Source: Nocardioides luteus
GTDB taxonomy: Bacteria > Actinomycetota > Actinomycetes > Propionibacteriales > Nocardioidaceae
Reading direction: 5' to 3'
DNA: 64,000 nucleotides
Assembly: GCF_000960475.2 (NCBI RefSeq)
Contig: NZ_JZDQ02000003.1
Coordinates: 1 to 64,000, forward strand
A program made the position numbers and the translations under genes. The notes beneath the pieces are model-generated. The model saw only the letters and a program-made list of their open reading frames with translations, was not told the DNA's origin and ran no database searches. Below, in pieces: positions 1 through 9,313 of the stretch (position 1 is its first letter; every line of letters starts with the position of its first letter).

Positions 1-27
1 GGCGCATCTGTGCGGGACAGATGCGCC
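1..27 (-). terminator. Hairpin downstream of infB, likely terminator
   Basis: A perfect 11-bp inverted repeat (GGCGCATCTGT and its complement) with a 5-nt loop lies 19 nt beyond the infB stop codon. It would end the nusA-infB operon transcript. Any U-tract would fall outside the window, so intrinsic termination cannot be confirmed. Confidence 0.7.
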
Positions 28-46
28 GACTCGGCACGGTGGGGGG

Positions 47-2953
47 TCAGCCCCGGGGAATCTCCACCATCTCGAAGGCTTCGATGATGTCGCCTTCCTT
101 GATGTCCTGGAAGTTCTTCAGGACCAGACCGCACTCGAAGCCCTCACGGACCTCGGAGGCGTCGTCCTTCTCGCGGCGCAGCGAGGCCAGGTCGAGGTTG
201 TCGGCCGCCACGGCGCCGTCGCGCAGGACGCGAACCTTGGCGTTGCGGCGGATGAGGCCCTCGGTGACCATACAACCGGCGATGTTTCCGGCCTTCGACG
301 AGCGGAAGATCGCACGGATCTCCGCCTTGCCGAGGACCTTCTCCTCGTACTCCGGCTTGAGCATGCCCTTGAGGGCCGCCTCGATCTCCTCGATCGCCTG
401 GTAGATGACCGAGTAGTAGCGGATCTCGACACCCTCGCGGTCGGCCATCTCGGTCGCCTTGCCCTGCGGGCGGACGTTGAAGCCGATGATGATCGCGTCG
501 GAGGCAGCAGCCAGGTCGACGTTGGTCTCGGTGATCGCACCGACACCGCGGTCGATGACCCGGATGGAGACCTCGTCGCCACCCACGTCGATCTTGGCCA
601 GTGCGTCCTCGAGCGCCTCGACCGAACCGGACACGTCGCCCTTGAGGATGAGGTTGAGCTCCTGGCTCTCGCCCTTCTCCATGGAGGCCATGAAGTCCTC
701 CAGCGTGCGGCGTACGCGGCGCTTGGCCTGCTGCGCGGCACGCTCGCGTGCCTCGCGCTTCTCGGCGATCTGGCGAGCCATCCGGTCGTCCTCGACGACC
801 AGGAAGCTCTGACCCGCACCCGGCACCGCCGAGAGACCCAGGACCATCGCCGGACGCGACGGGGTCGCCTCGGTGATCTCGTGGCCGTACTCGTCGATCA
901 TCGCGCGGACACGACCGTGGGCCGGACCGGCGACGATGGACTCACCCACGCGCAGCGTGCCGCGCTGGACCAGGATGGTCGCGACCGGGCCGCGGCCACG
1001 GTCGAGGTGAGCCTCGATCACGATGCCCTGCGCGTCCTGGCTGGCGTTGGCCTGCAGGTCGAGCGAGGCGTCGGCGGTCAGCACGACGGCCTCGAGAAGG
1101 CCATCGATGTTGATCCGCGACTTCGCCGAGATCTCGACGAACATGGTGTCGCCGCCGTACTCCTCGGGGATGAGGCCGTACTCGGTCAGCTGGCCACGGA
1201 CCTTGGTCGGGTCCGCCTCCGGCTTGTCGATCTTGTTGATCGCGACCACGATCGGGACACCGGCCGCCTTGGCGTGGTTGAGCGCCTCGATGGTCTGCGG
1301 CATCACACCGTCATCGGCGGCGACCACGAGGATCGCGAGGTCCGAGGACTGCGAACCACGAGCACGCATGGCGGTGAACGCCTCGTGACCCGGGGTGTCG
1401 ATGAAGGTGATCTTGCGCTCGGTGCCGTCGACCTCGGTCGAGACCTGGTAGGCACCGATGTGCTGGGTGATGCCACCGGCCTCGCCCTCGATGACGTTGG
1501 CGTCACGGATGGCGTCGAGCAGCTTGGTCTTACCGTGGTCGACGTGACCCATGACGGTCACGACCGGCGGACGGACCGTCCAGTCGGACTCGTCGCCCTC
1601 GTCGCCGAGCTCGATGTCGAAGGACTCCAGCAGCTCGCGGTCCTCGTCCTCGGGGGAGACGACCTGGACGACGTAGTTGAGCTCCTCACCGAGCAGCTCG
1701 AGGGTCTCGTCGTTGACGGACTCGGTCGCGGTGACCATCTCACCGAGGCCGAACAGCATCTGCACCAGCTGAGCCGGGTCGACGTTGATCTTCTCGGCGA
1801 AGTCGGTCAGGCTCGCGCCGCGAGCCAGGCGAACGGTCTCGCCGTTGCCCTTGCGTACGCGGATGCCACCGATCGTCGGGGCCTCCATGGCCTCGAACTC
1901 CTGGCGACGCGCCCGCTTCGACTTCCGGCCACGACGCGAGGGACCACCCGGGCGACCGAAGGCACCCTGGGTCGTTCCGCGACCGCCGGGACGACCGGCA
2001 CCGGGACGACCGCCACCGGGACCGCCGCCGAAGCCGCCGCCACCGGGACGACCGGCACCGCCGCCGCCACCGGGACGCCCACCGGCGCCCGGACGACCGC
2101 CGCCACCGGGACGACCCGGGGCACCGGCACGACCGCCGGGACCGCCACCGGGACGGGCACCGAACGCGGCCGGGGACTTCGGCATCATCGCCGGGTTGGG
2201 ACGCGGCATGCCGGGACGGCCACCAGCCTGGCCACCCTCACGGGCAGCGGCAGGACGCGGCGGACGCTGGTCACCACCGGCCGGGGCACCACCCTGGCCA
2301 CCCTGGCCTCCACCCTGGCCGGCGGGACGCGGACGCCCCATGCCCTGGTTGGAGGAGAACGGGTTGTTGCCCGGGCGGGGAGCGCCGGGCTTGCCGACCG
2401 GACGCGGACCGGGACGACCGGCACCGGCACCGCCGGTGCCACCCGCGCCACCGCGGGCCGCGGGGGCCTGCGGACGGGCGCCGGGCTTCGGGGCGCCAGG
2501 CTTGGGCGCACCCGGCTTGGCAGCCGCCGGCTTCGGGCTGGGCTTGGGTGCGGCGGGGGCCGATGCCGACGCCGCAGGCGCGACCGGTGCGGCCTCGGCC
2601 TTCTTGGCCGGGGGCTTCGGGCCGGGCTTGGGCGCGGCCGGCTTGGTCGCCGCGGGAGCCTCGGCAGGCTTCTCGGGCGCCGTGTCCGCAGCCTTCTTGG
2701 GGGCCGCAGGCTTGGGAGCTGCCGGCTTGGGGCCGGGCTTGGGGGCAGGCTTCTCGTCGGTAGACGCGGAACCACCCTTGCCGCCGGCCTTCAGGCCGGG
2801 GCCGATCTCCTTGCGGAAACGCATCTCCGCAGGCAGCTCGACGGTCGAGCTCGCCGACTTGACGAACTCGCCCATCTCCTTGAACTTCTCGAGAACGAAC
2901 TTGCTCTCGACTCCGAACTCTTTGGCGAGTTCGTGGACTCGGGTCTTAGCCAC
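47..2953 (-). CDS. infB: Translation initiation factor IF-2
   Basis: IF-2 is the GTPase that places initiator fMet-tRNA on the 30S subunit and promotes subunit joining. The 968-residue protein has an N-terminal IF2N segment ([14 protein letters not shown]), a long low-complexity Pro/Ala/Lys then Gly/Arg/Pro-rich linker (roughly residues 60-345), a second IF2N-like segment, and the G domain with G1 motif GHVDHGKT near residue 467, DTPGHE and NKID. The C-terminal domains that bind fMet-tRNA follow. I chose the GTG at 2953 because an AGAAGGAG ribosome site lies just upstream. An in-frame ATG 18 nt further upstream would place that ribosome site inside the gene. It is the last gene of the rimP-nusA-hydrolase-ylxR-infB run. 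Confidence 0.98.
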   Translation of the reverse strand: MAKTRVHELAKEFGVESKFVLEKFKEMGEFVKSASSTVELPAEMRFRKEIGPGLKAGGKGGSASTDEKPAPKPGPKPAAPKPAAPKKAADTAPEKPAEAPAATKPAAPKPGPKPPAKKAEAAPVAPAASASAPAAPKPSPKPAAAKPGAPKPGAPKPGARPQAPAARGGAGGTGGAGAGRPGPRPVGKPGAPRPGNNPFSSNQGMGRPRPAGQGGGQGGQGGAPAGGDQRPPRPAAAREGGQAGGRPGMPRPNPAMMPKSPAAFGARPGGGPGGRAGAPGRPGGGGRPGAGGRPGGGGGAGRPGGGGFGGGPGGGRPGAGRPGGRGTTQGAFGRPGGPSRRGRKSKRARRQEFEAMEAPTIGGIRVRKGNGETVRLARGASLTDFAEKINVDPAQLVQMLFGLGEMVTATESVNDETLELLGEELNYVVQVVSPEDEDRELLESFDIELGDEGDESDWTVRPPVVTVMGHVDHGKTKLLDAIRDANVIEGEAGGITQHIGAYQVSTEVDGTERKITFIDTPGHEAFTAMRARGSQSSDLAILVVAADDGVMPQTIEALNHAKAAGVPIVVAINKIDKPEADPTKVRGQLTEYGLIPEEYGGDTMFVEISAKSRINIDGLLEAVVLTADASLDLQANASQDAQGIVIEAHLDRGRGPVATILVQRGTLRVGESIVAGPAHGRVRAMIDEYGHEITEATPSRPAMVLGLSAVPGAGQSFLVVEDDRMARQIAEKREARERAAQQAKRRVRRTLEDFMASMEKGESQELNLILKGDVSGSVEALEDALAKIDVGGDEVSIRVIDRGVGAITETNVDLAAASDAIIIGFNVRPQGKATEMADREGVEIRYYSVIYQAIEEIEAALKGMLKPEYEEKVLGKAEIRAIFRSSKAGNIAGCMVTEGLIRRNAKVRVLRDGAVAADNLDLASLRREKDDASEVREGFECGLVLKNFQDIKEGDIIEAFEMVEIPRG

Positions 2954-3046
2954 GCTTCTCCTTCTGGCCACAGACCCAAATCCGGGTGAAAACTGTGACC
3001 ACTAGTGGGTGTAGAACACGCTCATCGCGAAGTACTCATCGAGTGC

Positions 3047-3409
3047 TCATGAGCTTTTGCTCCAATTCCTGGTCAGTTGACCGTCGACGACGGTCGTGGG
3101 TGTTTGGCGCGTGTCGAGGTAGTCCTCCACCGGTGCGCTGGAAAGCCCGCCCTCGGCCCCCTTACCTTTCGGGAACAGGGCCCGGGTGAACGCCTTCCGG
3201 CGCACCGCGAGTTCGTAACACTCACGCGTGGGGTGCAGATGCGCCCCTCGCCCGGGTGCGGTGGCTGTCGGATCGGGCACCACGGCCGGCTGGCCGTTGC
3301 GGTCCGAGCCGGCGGTCACCCGCAACAACTCGCGCTTGGCGGCTCGCTTCCGGCAACCCACGCACGTACGGACGGGTCCGTTCTGCGTAGTTTCTTCGAG
3401 GCGTGCCAC
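3047..3409 (-). CDS. ylxR: YlxR family RNA-binding protein (DUF448)
   Basis: This 120-residue protein carries the YlxR signature: the CVGCRKR motif near the N-terminus, then RELLRV and a GRGAHLHP stretch. The family is a small basic RNA-binding fold encoded between nusA and infB in many bacteria. In some Firmicutes it has been linked to RNase P modulation (RnpM), but no role is shown here. A GTG at 3409 is the start, with AAGGA about 7 nt upstream. The C-terminal 30 residues are polar and probably disordered. The 93-nt gap to infB contains the perfect palindrome GCTCATGAGC. Confidence 0.93.
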   Translation of the reverse strand: MARLEETTQNGPVRTCVGCRKRAAKRELLRVTAGSDRNGQPAVVPDPTATAPGRGAHLHPTRECYELAVRRKAFTRALFPKGKGAEGGLSSAPVEDYLDTRQTPTTVVDGQLTRNWSKSS

Positions 3410-3486
3410 CGATCCTTAACACTACCGCTTCCGGGGTTCGGTAGACGAAACCGGGGCACAGGTCGTTCTTATTCCGTGACCCTCCC

Positions 3487-4311
3487 TCACAGGATGGCGG
3501 CGATCTCCGGCCACGCCCGCAGGCCGAGCTCGCGGTCGGCCTCCTCGGATCCGCCCCACGCGATCCTGCTGCTGAGCGGGAGCACCGGCTCGCCGGGCAG
3601 CACGACCCGGTGACCGGCGTCGGAATGGGAGACCACGATCGTCTCCAGGTCATGGGCGGTACGTCGCCGGCGCACCGCCTCCGCGAAGAGGACCGAGGGC
3701 CACAACGCGTCGGCTCCCCCGGCGACGAGGACGACCTCACCGGCGATGCGCTCGACCGGGATCGTCGCGGCGGGGACGCGGTCGGCGTACTTCTCCAGGG
3801 CCGAGAGGTAGGCCTCGCAGAACGACGGGAGCTCGCCGTCGGCCCCCTTCACCGCGTCCTCGATCGCCTCGTCGTCGAACGGCACGAACGGCACCGGCTC
3901 GCCCCGCAGCGTCCACGAGGACCGCTGCGGCCGCTCCTCGCTGAGCCCGGCCCAGGAGACGTACGTCGGGGAGATCCCGACCACCGCGTCGATCTCGGGG
4001 TGCAGGGAGCCGAGCAGCAGCGCCGCCTGGGCACCCCACGAGGTCCCGAGCACCACCAGCCGCTCGTAGCGGGAGTGGAGCTCGGTGAGGACGTCGTCGA
4101 AGGTCTCCAGCGGCATCAGCCGCGCCTCGGCCGGCTGGCCGGGACCGCCGAAGTAGCGGATCGAGGCCGCGGCGACCCCGTGCGAGGCGAGCATCCGGCA
4201 CCGGTCGGTCTCGATCCGTCCCGAGGACCCCGAGAGCACGAGTACGCCGGTGGTGGCGCCCTCCGGCTCGAGCAGGACGCCCTCGGGGTCGGTAAGTGTG
4301 GTCTCACGCAC
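3487..4311 (-). CDS. Alpha/beta hydrolase, acyl-CoA thioester hydrolase (BAAT C-terminal)-like
   Basis: The 274-residue protein has an alpha/beta hydrolase layout: nucleophile elbow GTSWGA (Ser91), acid in GGADALWPS (Asp201) and His234 in SDAGH. The spacing and the segment between nucleophile and acid resemble the bile acid-CoA:amino acid N-acyltransferase/acyl-CoA thioesterase C-terminal family. The substrate is unknown. The GTG start lies 2 nt after the nusA stop, so the gene is almost certainly translated from the nusA message. Finding a hydrolase between nusA and ylxR is odd, because the two are usually adjacent. It could be a lineage-specific insertion without a role in translation. Confidence 0.8.
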   Translation of the reverse strand: MRETTLTDPEGVLLEPEGATTGVLVLSGSSGRIETDRCRMLASHGVAAASIRYFGGPGQPAEARLMPLETFDDVLTELHSRYERLVVLGTSWGAQAALLLGSLHPEIDAVVGISPTYVSWAGLSEERPQRSSWTLRGEPVPFVPFDDEAIEDAVKGADGELPSFCEAYLSALEKYADRVPAATIPVERIAGEVVLVAGGADALWPSVLFAEAVRRRRTAHDLETIVVSHSDAGHRVVLPGEPVLPLSSRIAWGGSEEADRELGLRAWPEIAAIL

Positions 4312-4313
4312 GA

Positions 4314-5291
4314 TCAGGCGACCGGGGTCTCCTCGTCGGAACGGATGTCGATGCGCCAGCCGGTCAGGCGGGCGGCGAGGCGGGCGTTCTGGCCCTCCTT
4401 GCCGATGGCCAGCGAGAGCTGGTAGTCGGGAACGACGACGCGGGCCGACTTGGTCGCCGCGTCGATGATCTCGACGGAGGAGACCCGGGCCGGGGAGAGC
4501 GCGGAGGCGACGAGCACCTTCGGGTCCTCGGACCAGTCGACGATGTCGATCTTCTCGCCCTGCAGCTCCGACATGACCTGGCGGACCCGCTGACCCATCG
4601 GGCCGATGCACGCGCCCTTGGCGTTGACGCCGGGGACGGTCGACTTGACCGCGATCTTGGTGCGGTGACCGGCCTCGCGAGCGATCGCGGCGATCTCGAC
4701 GGTGCCGTCGGCGATCTCGGGCACCTCGAAGGAGAAGAGCTTCTTGACCAGGTTGGGGTGGGAGCGCGACAGGGTGATCTGCGGGCCGCGCATGCCCTTC
4801 CGCACCGACACCACGAGGGCCTTGATCCGGGTGCCGTGGCCGTAGTCCTCGCCCGGCACGCGCTCGGAGAGCGGGATGACGCCCTCGAGCCGGCCCAGGT
4901 CGACGAGCACGTCGTCGGGGTTGCGGCCCTGCTGGATGACGCCGGAGAGGATGTCGCCCTCCTTGCCGGAGAACTCGCCGAACTTCACGTCGTCCTCGGC
5001 GTCGCGCAGACGCTGCAGCACGATCTGCTTGGCCGTGGTGGCGGCAATCCGGCCGAAGCCCTCGGGCGTGTCGTCGTACTCCCCGACCACGTTGCCCTCG
5101 TCGTCGACCTCGGAGGCCAGCACGCGCACGTGACCGGTCTTGCGGTCCAGGTCGACCCGCGCCTTCGTCTGGGCGCCCTCGGTCTTGTGGTAGGCGGTCA
5201 GCAGCCCCTGCTCGATCGCCTCGACGAGCACATCGAGCGAGATCTCCCGCTCCCGCTCCAGCATCCGCAGGATGCTCATATCGATGTCCAT
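4314..5291 (-). CDS. nusA: Transcription termination/antitermination factor NusA
   Basis: NusA binds RNA polymerase and nascent RNA, controlling pausing, termination and antitermination. The 325-residue protein shows the N-terminal RNAP-binding domain (residues 1 to about 110, with [13 protein letters not shown]), an S1 domain (about 120-195, starting at the [10 protein letters not shown] segment) and two KH domains (with [16 protein letters not shown] and [19 protein letters not shown]). It ends soon after KH2 without the acidic repeats of enterobacterial NusA, as is usual in Actinobacteria. The ATG lies 3 nt after the rimP stop, indicating coupled expression. Confidence 0.97.
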   Translation of the reverse strand: MDIDMSILRMLEREREISLDVLVEAIEQGLLTAYHKTEGAQTKARVDLDRKTGHVRVLASEVDDEGNVVGEYDDTPEGFGRIAATTAKQIVLQRLRDAEDDVKFGEFSGKEGDILSGVIQQGRNPDDVLVDLGRLEGVIPLSERVPGEDYGHGTRIKALVVSVRKGMRGPQITLSRSHPNLVKKLFSFEVPEIADGTVEIAAIAREAGHRTKIAVKSTVPGVNAKGACIGPMGQRVRQVMSELQGEKIDIVDWSEDPKVLVASALSPARVSSVEIIDAATKSARVVVPDYQLSLAIGKEGQNARLAARLTGWRIDIRSDEETPVA

Positions 5292-5294
5292 GGC

Positions 5295-5795
5295 CTACTC
5301 CCCCTCGTCGATCCGCTTGAACTCGATCTGCACAAGCGCCTTCTTCACGTCCGCGTACGCCACCTCTCGGCGCTTGCCGCTCACCTCGAGGCTCACCCGC
5401 TCCTCGTCGGACTCCTTGACGCGTCCGGTGAACGTGGAACCGTCGGTGGCGGTGACCTTGACCAGGCGACCCTTGTTGCGGCGCCAGTGGCGCGGCAGGG
5501 TCAGCGGCCGGTCGACACCGGGCGAGGTCACCTCGAGGGTGTAGGGCTGCTCCCCCATGACGTCGGACTCGTCGAGGATCCGGTTGACCTCACGGGTTGC
5601 CTCGGCGACCTCCTCATGGGTGATCCCGCCGTCCTTGTCGACGGCGATCCGCAGGATCCGGCGCTTGCCGGCCGGCGTGATCTCCACGGCCTCGATGTCG
5701 AGACCCAGGGCCAGAAGCGGGTCCCCGAGCGCCTTCTCGATGGCACTCGCGATCGCGTCCTTCCGCTCAGCACTCAACGCGATCTCCCCCTGCAT
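5295..5795 (-). CDS. rimP: Ribosome maturation factor RimP
   Basis: RimP assists maturation of the 30S subunit. The 166-residue protein matches the family throughout, with the N-terminal alpha/beta domain ending in the LEVTSPGVDRPLTLPRHWRRN signature region and a C-terminal SH3-like domain (GRVKESDEERVSLEV). It is the first gene of the rimP-nusA-hydrolase-ylxR-infB operon. The ATG at 5795 gives the normal N-terminus for the family. Longer in-frame extensions upstream read through the divergent promoter region and lack family similarity. Confidence 0.95.
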   Translation of the reverse strand: MQGEIALSAERKDAIASAIEKALGDPLLALGLDIEAVEITPAGKRRILRIAVDKDGGITHEEVAEATREVNRILDESDVMGEQPYTLEVTSPGVDRPLTLPRHWRRNKGRLVKVTATDGSTFTGRVKESDEERVSLEVSGKRREVAYADVKKALVQIEFKRIDEGE

Positions 5796-5945
5796 CCTGT
5801 TGTCCGGTCCTGTTGTGGTGCGCCTCCGAGCACGCGGCGCCTCTGGTGACACCATACCTGTACGCCTCGGGTGTCTCGAACGCCGCGCGGCTGTGTTGGA
5901 AAGCCGCCGACGCGACTCCCGCCGGGTGTCGTTAGGGTTCCTCAC

Positions 5946-6383
5946 GTGACCAGCGCACGTGCCCTTCGGATGCTCTCGCGACGCACCGCCGTAGGTGTCG
6001 CCGTGGTTGCCCCGCTGGCCGCCTCGGCGTGTTCGGCCTCGGAGGTGCTGGATCCTGTCAAAGCACCCCCGCCGAGCACTCCCCCGGCCCCCACGAACCC
6101 CGACCAGAGTGTGATCGACGCCACGGTCGCGGAGATCCTCGGCGCCGACAAGGGTGCCCCCTCGGCGTTCGCGCAGCTCCATCGGGCGCACATCGAGGCG
6201 CTCGCTCCGACCAAGGGGGTGGCGGCGGTCCCGGCGAAGGGACGCTGGCAGGACCGCCAGGTCGCCCTGGTCACCACGCTCACCACCGCCGCCGGCCGGG
6301 CGGCCGACCCGCAGCTGATCACGCTGCTCGCCTCGGCCGCCGCCGGCCAGCAGCAGCTCCTGCACGGCAGGGGTCTGGCATGA
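5946..6383 (+). CDS. Putative lipoprotein, probable partner of the DUF4439 protein
   Basis: The product has about 145 residues from GTG 5946, or 137 from the ATG at 5970. The N-terminus MLSRRTAVGVAVVAPLAASAC combines a twin-Arg-like SRR start with a lipobox (AASAC), so it is probably an exported lipoprotein. A Pro-rich linker follows, then a helical domain (DATVAEILGADKGAPSAFAQLHRAHIEAL). It overlaps the next gene in an ATGA arrangement, so the two are co-translated and may form one complex. Genes of this type often sit next to rimP in Actinobacteria. The biochemical function is unknown. Confidence 0.75.
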   Translation: MTSARALRMLSRRTAVGVAVVAPLAASACSASEVLDPVKAPPPSTPPAPTNPDQSVIDATVAEILGADKGAPSAFAQLHRAHIEALAPTKGVAAVPAKGRWQDRQVALVTTLTTAAGRAADPQLITLLASAAAGQQQLLHGRGLA

Positions 6384-6811
6384 CGACGGCGAACTCGGCC
6401 TCCACCGAGGCGGTCCAGGCGGCGCTCGCGGTCGAGCACGCCTCGATCTACGTCCTGGGCGCGCTGGGCGGGCGCACGTCGGCGACGTCCTCACCGGCCC
6501 TTGCGCGGGCGCTCACCGATGCGTACGACGACCACGTGAACGCCCGGGAGGCGCTGGCCGCGCACGTGGTGGCCGCCGGGATCGAGCCGGTCGCACCCTC
6601 CGCCGTCTACGACCTGCCCGCCCGGATCCGGTCCGATGCCGGCATCGGCGCGGCGGCCCTGCGGCTGGAGAAGGACACCACCGCGACCTATCTCTCGCTG
6701 GTCCCGAAGGCGACCGGCTCCGACCGTACGCTGCTCATCCAGCTGCTCTGCCGGGCGGCTGCACGGCAGCTCGACCTGGGCGCCGAGCCGGTCGCGTTCC
6801 CCGGGACCTGA
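6380..6811 (+). CDS. Ferritin-like DUF4439 domain protein
   Basis: This 143-residue, entirely helical protein resembles the DUF4439 ferritin-like family: TEAVQAALAVEHASIYVLGALGG, then DDHVNAREALAAHVVAAG and EKDTTATYLSLV. It has one Glu-x-x-His pair (EHAS) and a second Asp/His segment in positions typical of four-helix bundles. Metal binding has not been shown. It has no signal peptide, whereas the upstream overlapping gene encodes the exported lipoprotein, so the pair may be a split version of the single Tat-exported DUF4439 protein seen elsewhere. Role unknown. Confidence 0.75.
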   Translation: MTTANSASTEAVQAALAVEHASIYVLGALGGRTSATSSPALARALTDAYDDHVNAREALAAHVVAAGIEPVAPSAVYDLPARIRSDAGIGAAALRLEKDTTATYLSLVPKATGSDRTLLIQLLCRAAARQLDLGAEPVAFPGT

Positions 6812-6834
6812 GGCCTGGCCCGCCCTGAAAATGG

Positions 6835-6908
6835 ACTTGGCCCGCGAACCGTCCGGCGCGGGAGACTCCCGAGATGTCTCCCGAGACCGGGCGGCTCGCG
6901 GGCCAGGT
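6835..6908. repeat. Nested inverted repeat after the DUF4439 gene
   Basis: Two 22-nt arms (6835-6856 and 6887-6908) match at 19 of 22 positions and enclose a second hairpin GGGAGAC/GTCTCCC (6860-6866 and 6876-6882). It lies 23 nt past the DUF4439 stop. It could be a terminator or a relic of a palindromic repeat. There is no U-tract. Confidence 0.6.
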
Positions 6909-7007
6909 TGAGGCCTGGACACGAGGCCTGAGAAGCCGCCTGAGGCGGAACCTCTCTTGCAGAAGTATGCAATCCCCGCTCAGAGTGGCACAGACCCGCA
7001 AAGTCGC

Positions 7008-7025
7008 ATTGCAAGAACTTGCAAT
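7008..7025. repeat. Palindrome ATTGCAAG-AA-CTTGCAAT
   Basis: An 18-nt inverted repeat with 8-nt arms is followed on the plus strand by a short T run, and it ends 11 nt from the stop of the minus-strand HAD gene. A related partial copy (TTGCA-n6-TGCAA) lies at 6957-6972. It could be a weak terminator or a protein-binding site. Confidence 0.5.
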
Positions 7026-7036
7026 TTTTCCCGGTG

Positions 7037-7741
7037 TCATTCCCAGGTGCGAACGATCTGGTGTATGTCGCTCAGTCGCTGTGCGACGGCGTCCGGTGAG
7101 CCCTCGCTGTGGCCGACCTGGCTGCTCGGGATGTTGCTGTGCGGGATGTGGATCGCCCGCAGACCAGCCTTCTGAGCACCGTACACATCATCGAAGAGCC
7201 TGTCGCCCACGTAGACGCATCGAGACGGATCCGAGACCTTCACGGCCTCCATGGCGGCCTGGAAGGCCTCCTCGGCGGGCTTCGTCCACGGGACCTCCGA
7301 GGTGTAGACGTCACCGTCGAGCAGGTCGAGCACGCCGTCGCGCTCGAAGAAGCCGCGGTGCCACGCGCGCGGCCAGATCGTGTTGGACAGCACCCCGACA
7401 CGTACGCCGTCGGCGCGGAGCGCCTCCCAGAGCGGCCCGACCTCGGGGTCGGTGAGCGTGTGCGGCTCCCAGAACTCGTAGTAGGCGTCGAGCAGCTCCG
7501 GGTCGTGCTCGAGTCCGGCCTCGTCGAAGAGGTCGCTGATCGTCGAGCTCTGCTGATGGTCGCGGCTGCGGGCCCAGATCGTGTCTCCCGCCCGGTGCAG
7601 CCTGGTCGCGTTGACCGGGTGGTCGTCGTCGCAGGCACCCTTCACCGCCTGGGCCAGCGCCAGCGACTCCGCGTGGAAGTCGATGTCGTGCCACTTCGTC
7701 AGCGTGCCGCCCCAGTCGAAGATCACCGCGTCGATCGCCAT
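7037..7741 (-). CDS. HAD superfamily hydrolase
   Basis: The 234-residue protein has all four HAD motifs: motif I DWGGTLT at the N-terminus (an atypical DWGGT in place of DxDxT), motif II in GVLSNT, motif III Lys in WTKPAEEAF and motif IV GDRLFDDVYGAQKAG. This order and the helical cap between motifs I and II suggest a type I phosphatase-like HAD acting on a small phosphorylated metabolite. The substrate cannot be read from sequence. The second Asp of motif I is replaced by Gly, which is seen in some HAD subgroups and could affect hydrolysis. It sits alone on the minus strand, 25 nt downstream of the CoA-transferase gene. Confidence 0.85.
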   Translation of the reverse strand: MAIDAVIFDWGGTLTKWHDIDFHAESLALAQAVKGACDDDHPVNATRLHRAGDTIWARSRDHQQSSTISDLFDEAGLEHDPELLDAYYEFWEPHTLTDPEVGPLWEALRADGVRVGVLSNTIWPRAWHRGFFERDGVLDLLDGDVYTSEVPWTKPAEEAFQAAMEAVKVSDPSRCVYVGDRLFDDVYGAQKAGLRAIHIPHSNIPSSQVGHSEGSPDAVAQRLSDIHQIVRTWE

Positions 7742-7766
7742 GGCCCGACCCTATCGACGGGCGGTC

Positions 7767-9278
7767 TCACATGTGTCCGGTCTCCAGATAGGAGCGGTGC
7801 CACGAGAGCGCCTCGCCGAGCAGGTGCGGGGTGTGCATGGCGTCGGGACGCTCGCGCTGGGCCCGTTCGAAGTAGTCGGCGAGGCGGTCGCGGTAGTCGG
7901 GGTGGGCGCAGCGGTCGATGATCTTGCGTGCCCGCGCCCGCGGCGAGAGACCACGCAGGTCGGCCAGGCCCTGCTCGGTGATCACGACCTGGACGTCGTG
8001 CTCGGTGTGGTCGACGTGGCTGACGAACGGCACGATCGAGGAGATCGCGCCGTTCTTGGCGGTCGAGGGCGACACGAAGAAGTTGAGGTAGGCGTTGCGG
8101 GCGAAGTCGCCCGAGCCGCCGATGCCGTTGACGATCGCGGAGCCGGCCACGTGGGTGGAGTTCACGTTGCCGTAGATGTCGGCCTCGACCATGCCGTTGA
8201 TCGCGATCAGGCCGAGCCGTCGGACGACCTCGGGGTGGTTGGAGATCTCCTGCGGTCGCAGCAGGATCCGGCCCTTGTAGTGGTGGATGTCGTCGTTGAA
8301 CCGCCGGGCACCCTCCTCGGAGAGCCCGAACGACGTCGAGGAGACGCCGATCAGCTTGCCCGAGTCCAGCAGGTCGAGGAGGCCGTCCTGGATCGTCTCG
8401 GTGTAGGCCGTCAGGTGCTCGAACTCGGCGTCCTGGAGGCCGGCCAGGACCGCATTGGCGACGTTGCCGACACCGGCCTGGAGCGGGAGCAGGCTCGGGT
8501 GCAGCCGGTCGTTGCGTACCTCGTGGCGGAGGAAGTCCACGAGGAGGTCCGCCATCGCGCGGCTGTCCTCGTCGAGGGGGCGCAGGGGCGAGTTGCGGTC
8601 GGGATGGTCGGTCGCGACGACGGCGACCACCTTCTCGGGATCGACCCGGAGGTAGGGGTCGCCGATCCGCTGCATCGGCGTGGTCAGCTGGATCGGTGCT
8701 CGTTGCGGTGGCAGCCGGGTGCCGTAGTAGATGTCGTGGAACCCCTCGAACCCTCGCGGCTGCCAGCTGTTGACCTCGAGGATCACCCGGTCCGCGTTCT
8801 CCAACCAGGTCTTGTTGTTGCCGACGCTGCTCGTGGGGACGAGCAGCCCGTTGGGCAGGATCGCGGCCACCTCGACCACGGCCACGTCGAGGTCCCCGTA
8901 GAAGCCGAACCAGCTGTGCTGGGCGACGTGGGACAGATGGACGTCGACGTACTCCACCTCGCCCGAGTTGATCTGCTGGCGCAGCAGCGGGTCGCCGTTG
9001 TAGGGCAGCCGCTTGGAGAGCCCGTGCGCCTCGGCGAGCACGCCGTCGAGGTCGGGGGCCGTCGACGCCCCGGTCCACGCCTGGACCCGGAACTCCTCGC
9101 CGTCGGCGTGAGCCGCCCGCATCCGCGCCGCCAGCGCCGCCGGCACCGCCTTGGGGTGGCCGGCCCCGGTGAACCCGGAGAACCCCACGGTCTCCCCCGG
9201 GCCGATCTGCTCGGCCGCCTCCGCGGCGCTCGTCATCCGTCCGGCGAGCGTACGGTCAAGAATCCTGTCCCCCGTCAT
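7767..9278 (-). CDS. Acetyl-CoA hydrolase/transferase family, succinate:acetate CoA-transferase-like
   Basis: The 503-residue protein aligns over its length with the acetyl-CoA hydrolase/succinate CoA-transferase family (AarC/Cat1 type). Visible motifs are GFSGFTGAGHPKAVP near the N-terminus, GNVNSTHVAGSAIVNGIGGSGDFARNAYL, and the active-site Glu loop ITEQGLADLRGLSP. The reaction moves CoA between acyl donors such as acetyl-CoA and succinate through a glutamyl-CoA intermediate. The ATG at 9278 fits the family N-terminus (GDRILDRTL). A TTG 45 nt upstream would run into repeat copy A and is less likely. It is preceded by proS on the same strand, separated by that repeat. Confidence 0.9.
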   Translation of the reverse strand: MTGDRILDRTLAGRMTSAAEAAEQIGPGETVGFSGFTGAGHPKAVPAALAARMRAAHADGEEFRVQAWTGASTAPDLDGVLAEAHGLSKRLPYNGDPLLRQQINSGEVEYVDVHLSHVAQHSWFGFYGDLDVAVVEVAAILPNGLLVPTSSVGNNKTWLENADRVILEVNSWQPRGFEGFHDIYYGTRLPPQRAPIQLTTPMQRIGDPYLRVDPEKVVAVVATDHPDRNSPLRPLDEDSRAMADLLVDFLRHEVRNDRLHPSLLPLQAGVGNVANAVLAGLQDAEFEHLTAYTETIQDGLLDLLDSGKLIGVSSTSFGLSEEGARRFNDDIHHYKGRILLRPQEISNHPEVVRRLGLIAINGMVEADIYGNVNSTHVAGSAIVNGIGGSGDFARNAYLNFFVSPSTAKNGAISSIVPFVSHVDHTEHDVQVVITEQGLADLRGLSPRARARKIIDRCAHPDYRDRLADYFERAQRERPDAMHTPHLLGEALSWHRSYLETGHM

Positions 9279-9313
9279 GGGGTCGATCTTGCCGTATTCG
9301 GGGTCGTTGGAAT

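Noticed and set aside
881..2989. A long open frame on the plus strand opposite infB, rich in Gly, Thr and Arg
   Set aside because: It mirrors the repetitive Gly/Pro/Arg linker of IF-2 on the other strand. It has no ribosome site, no family features, and the composition expected from the reverse complement of a high-GC gene.
4312..4611. An N-terminal extension of the hydrolase overlapping nusA
   Set aside because: The extra 100 residues are Arg/Gly/Pro-rich with no hydrolase features and lie inside the nusA KH2 coding region. The GTG at 4311 just after the nusA stop is a better start.
5796..6494. A long N-terminal extension of RimP reading opposite the DUF4439 pair
   Set aside because: The extension is low-complexity and antisense to two better-supported genes. 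RimP is complete from 5795.
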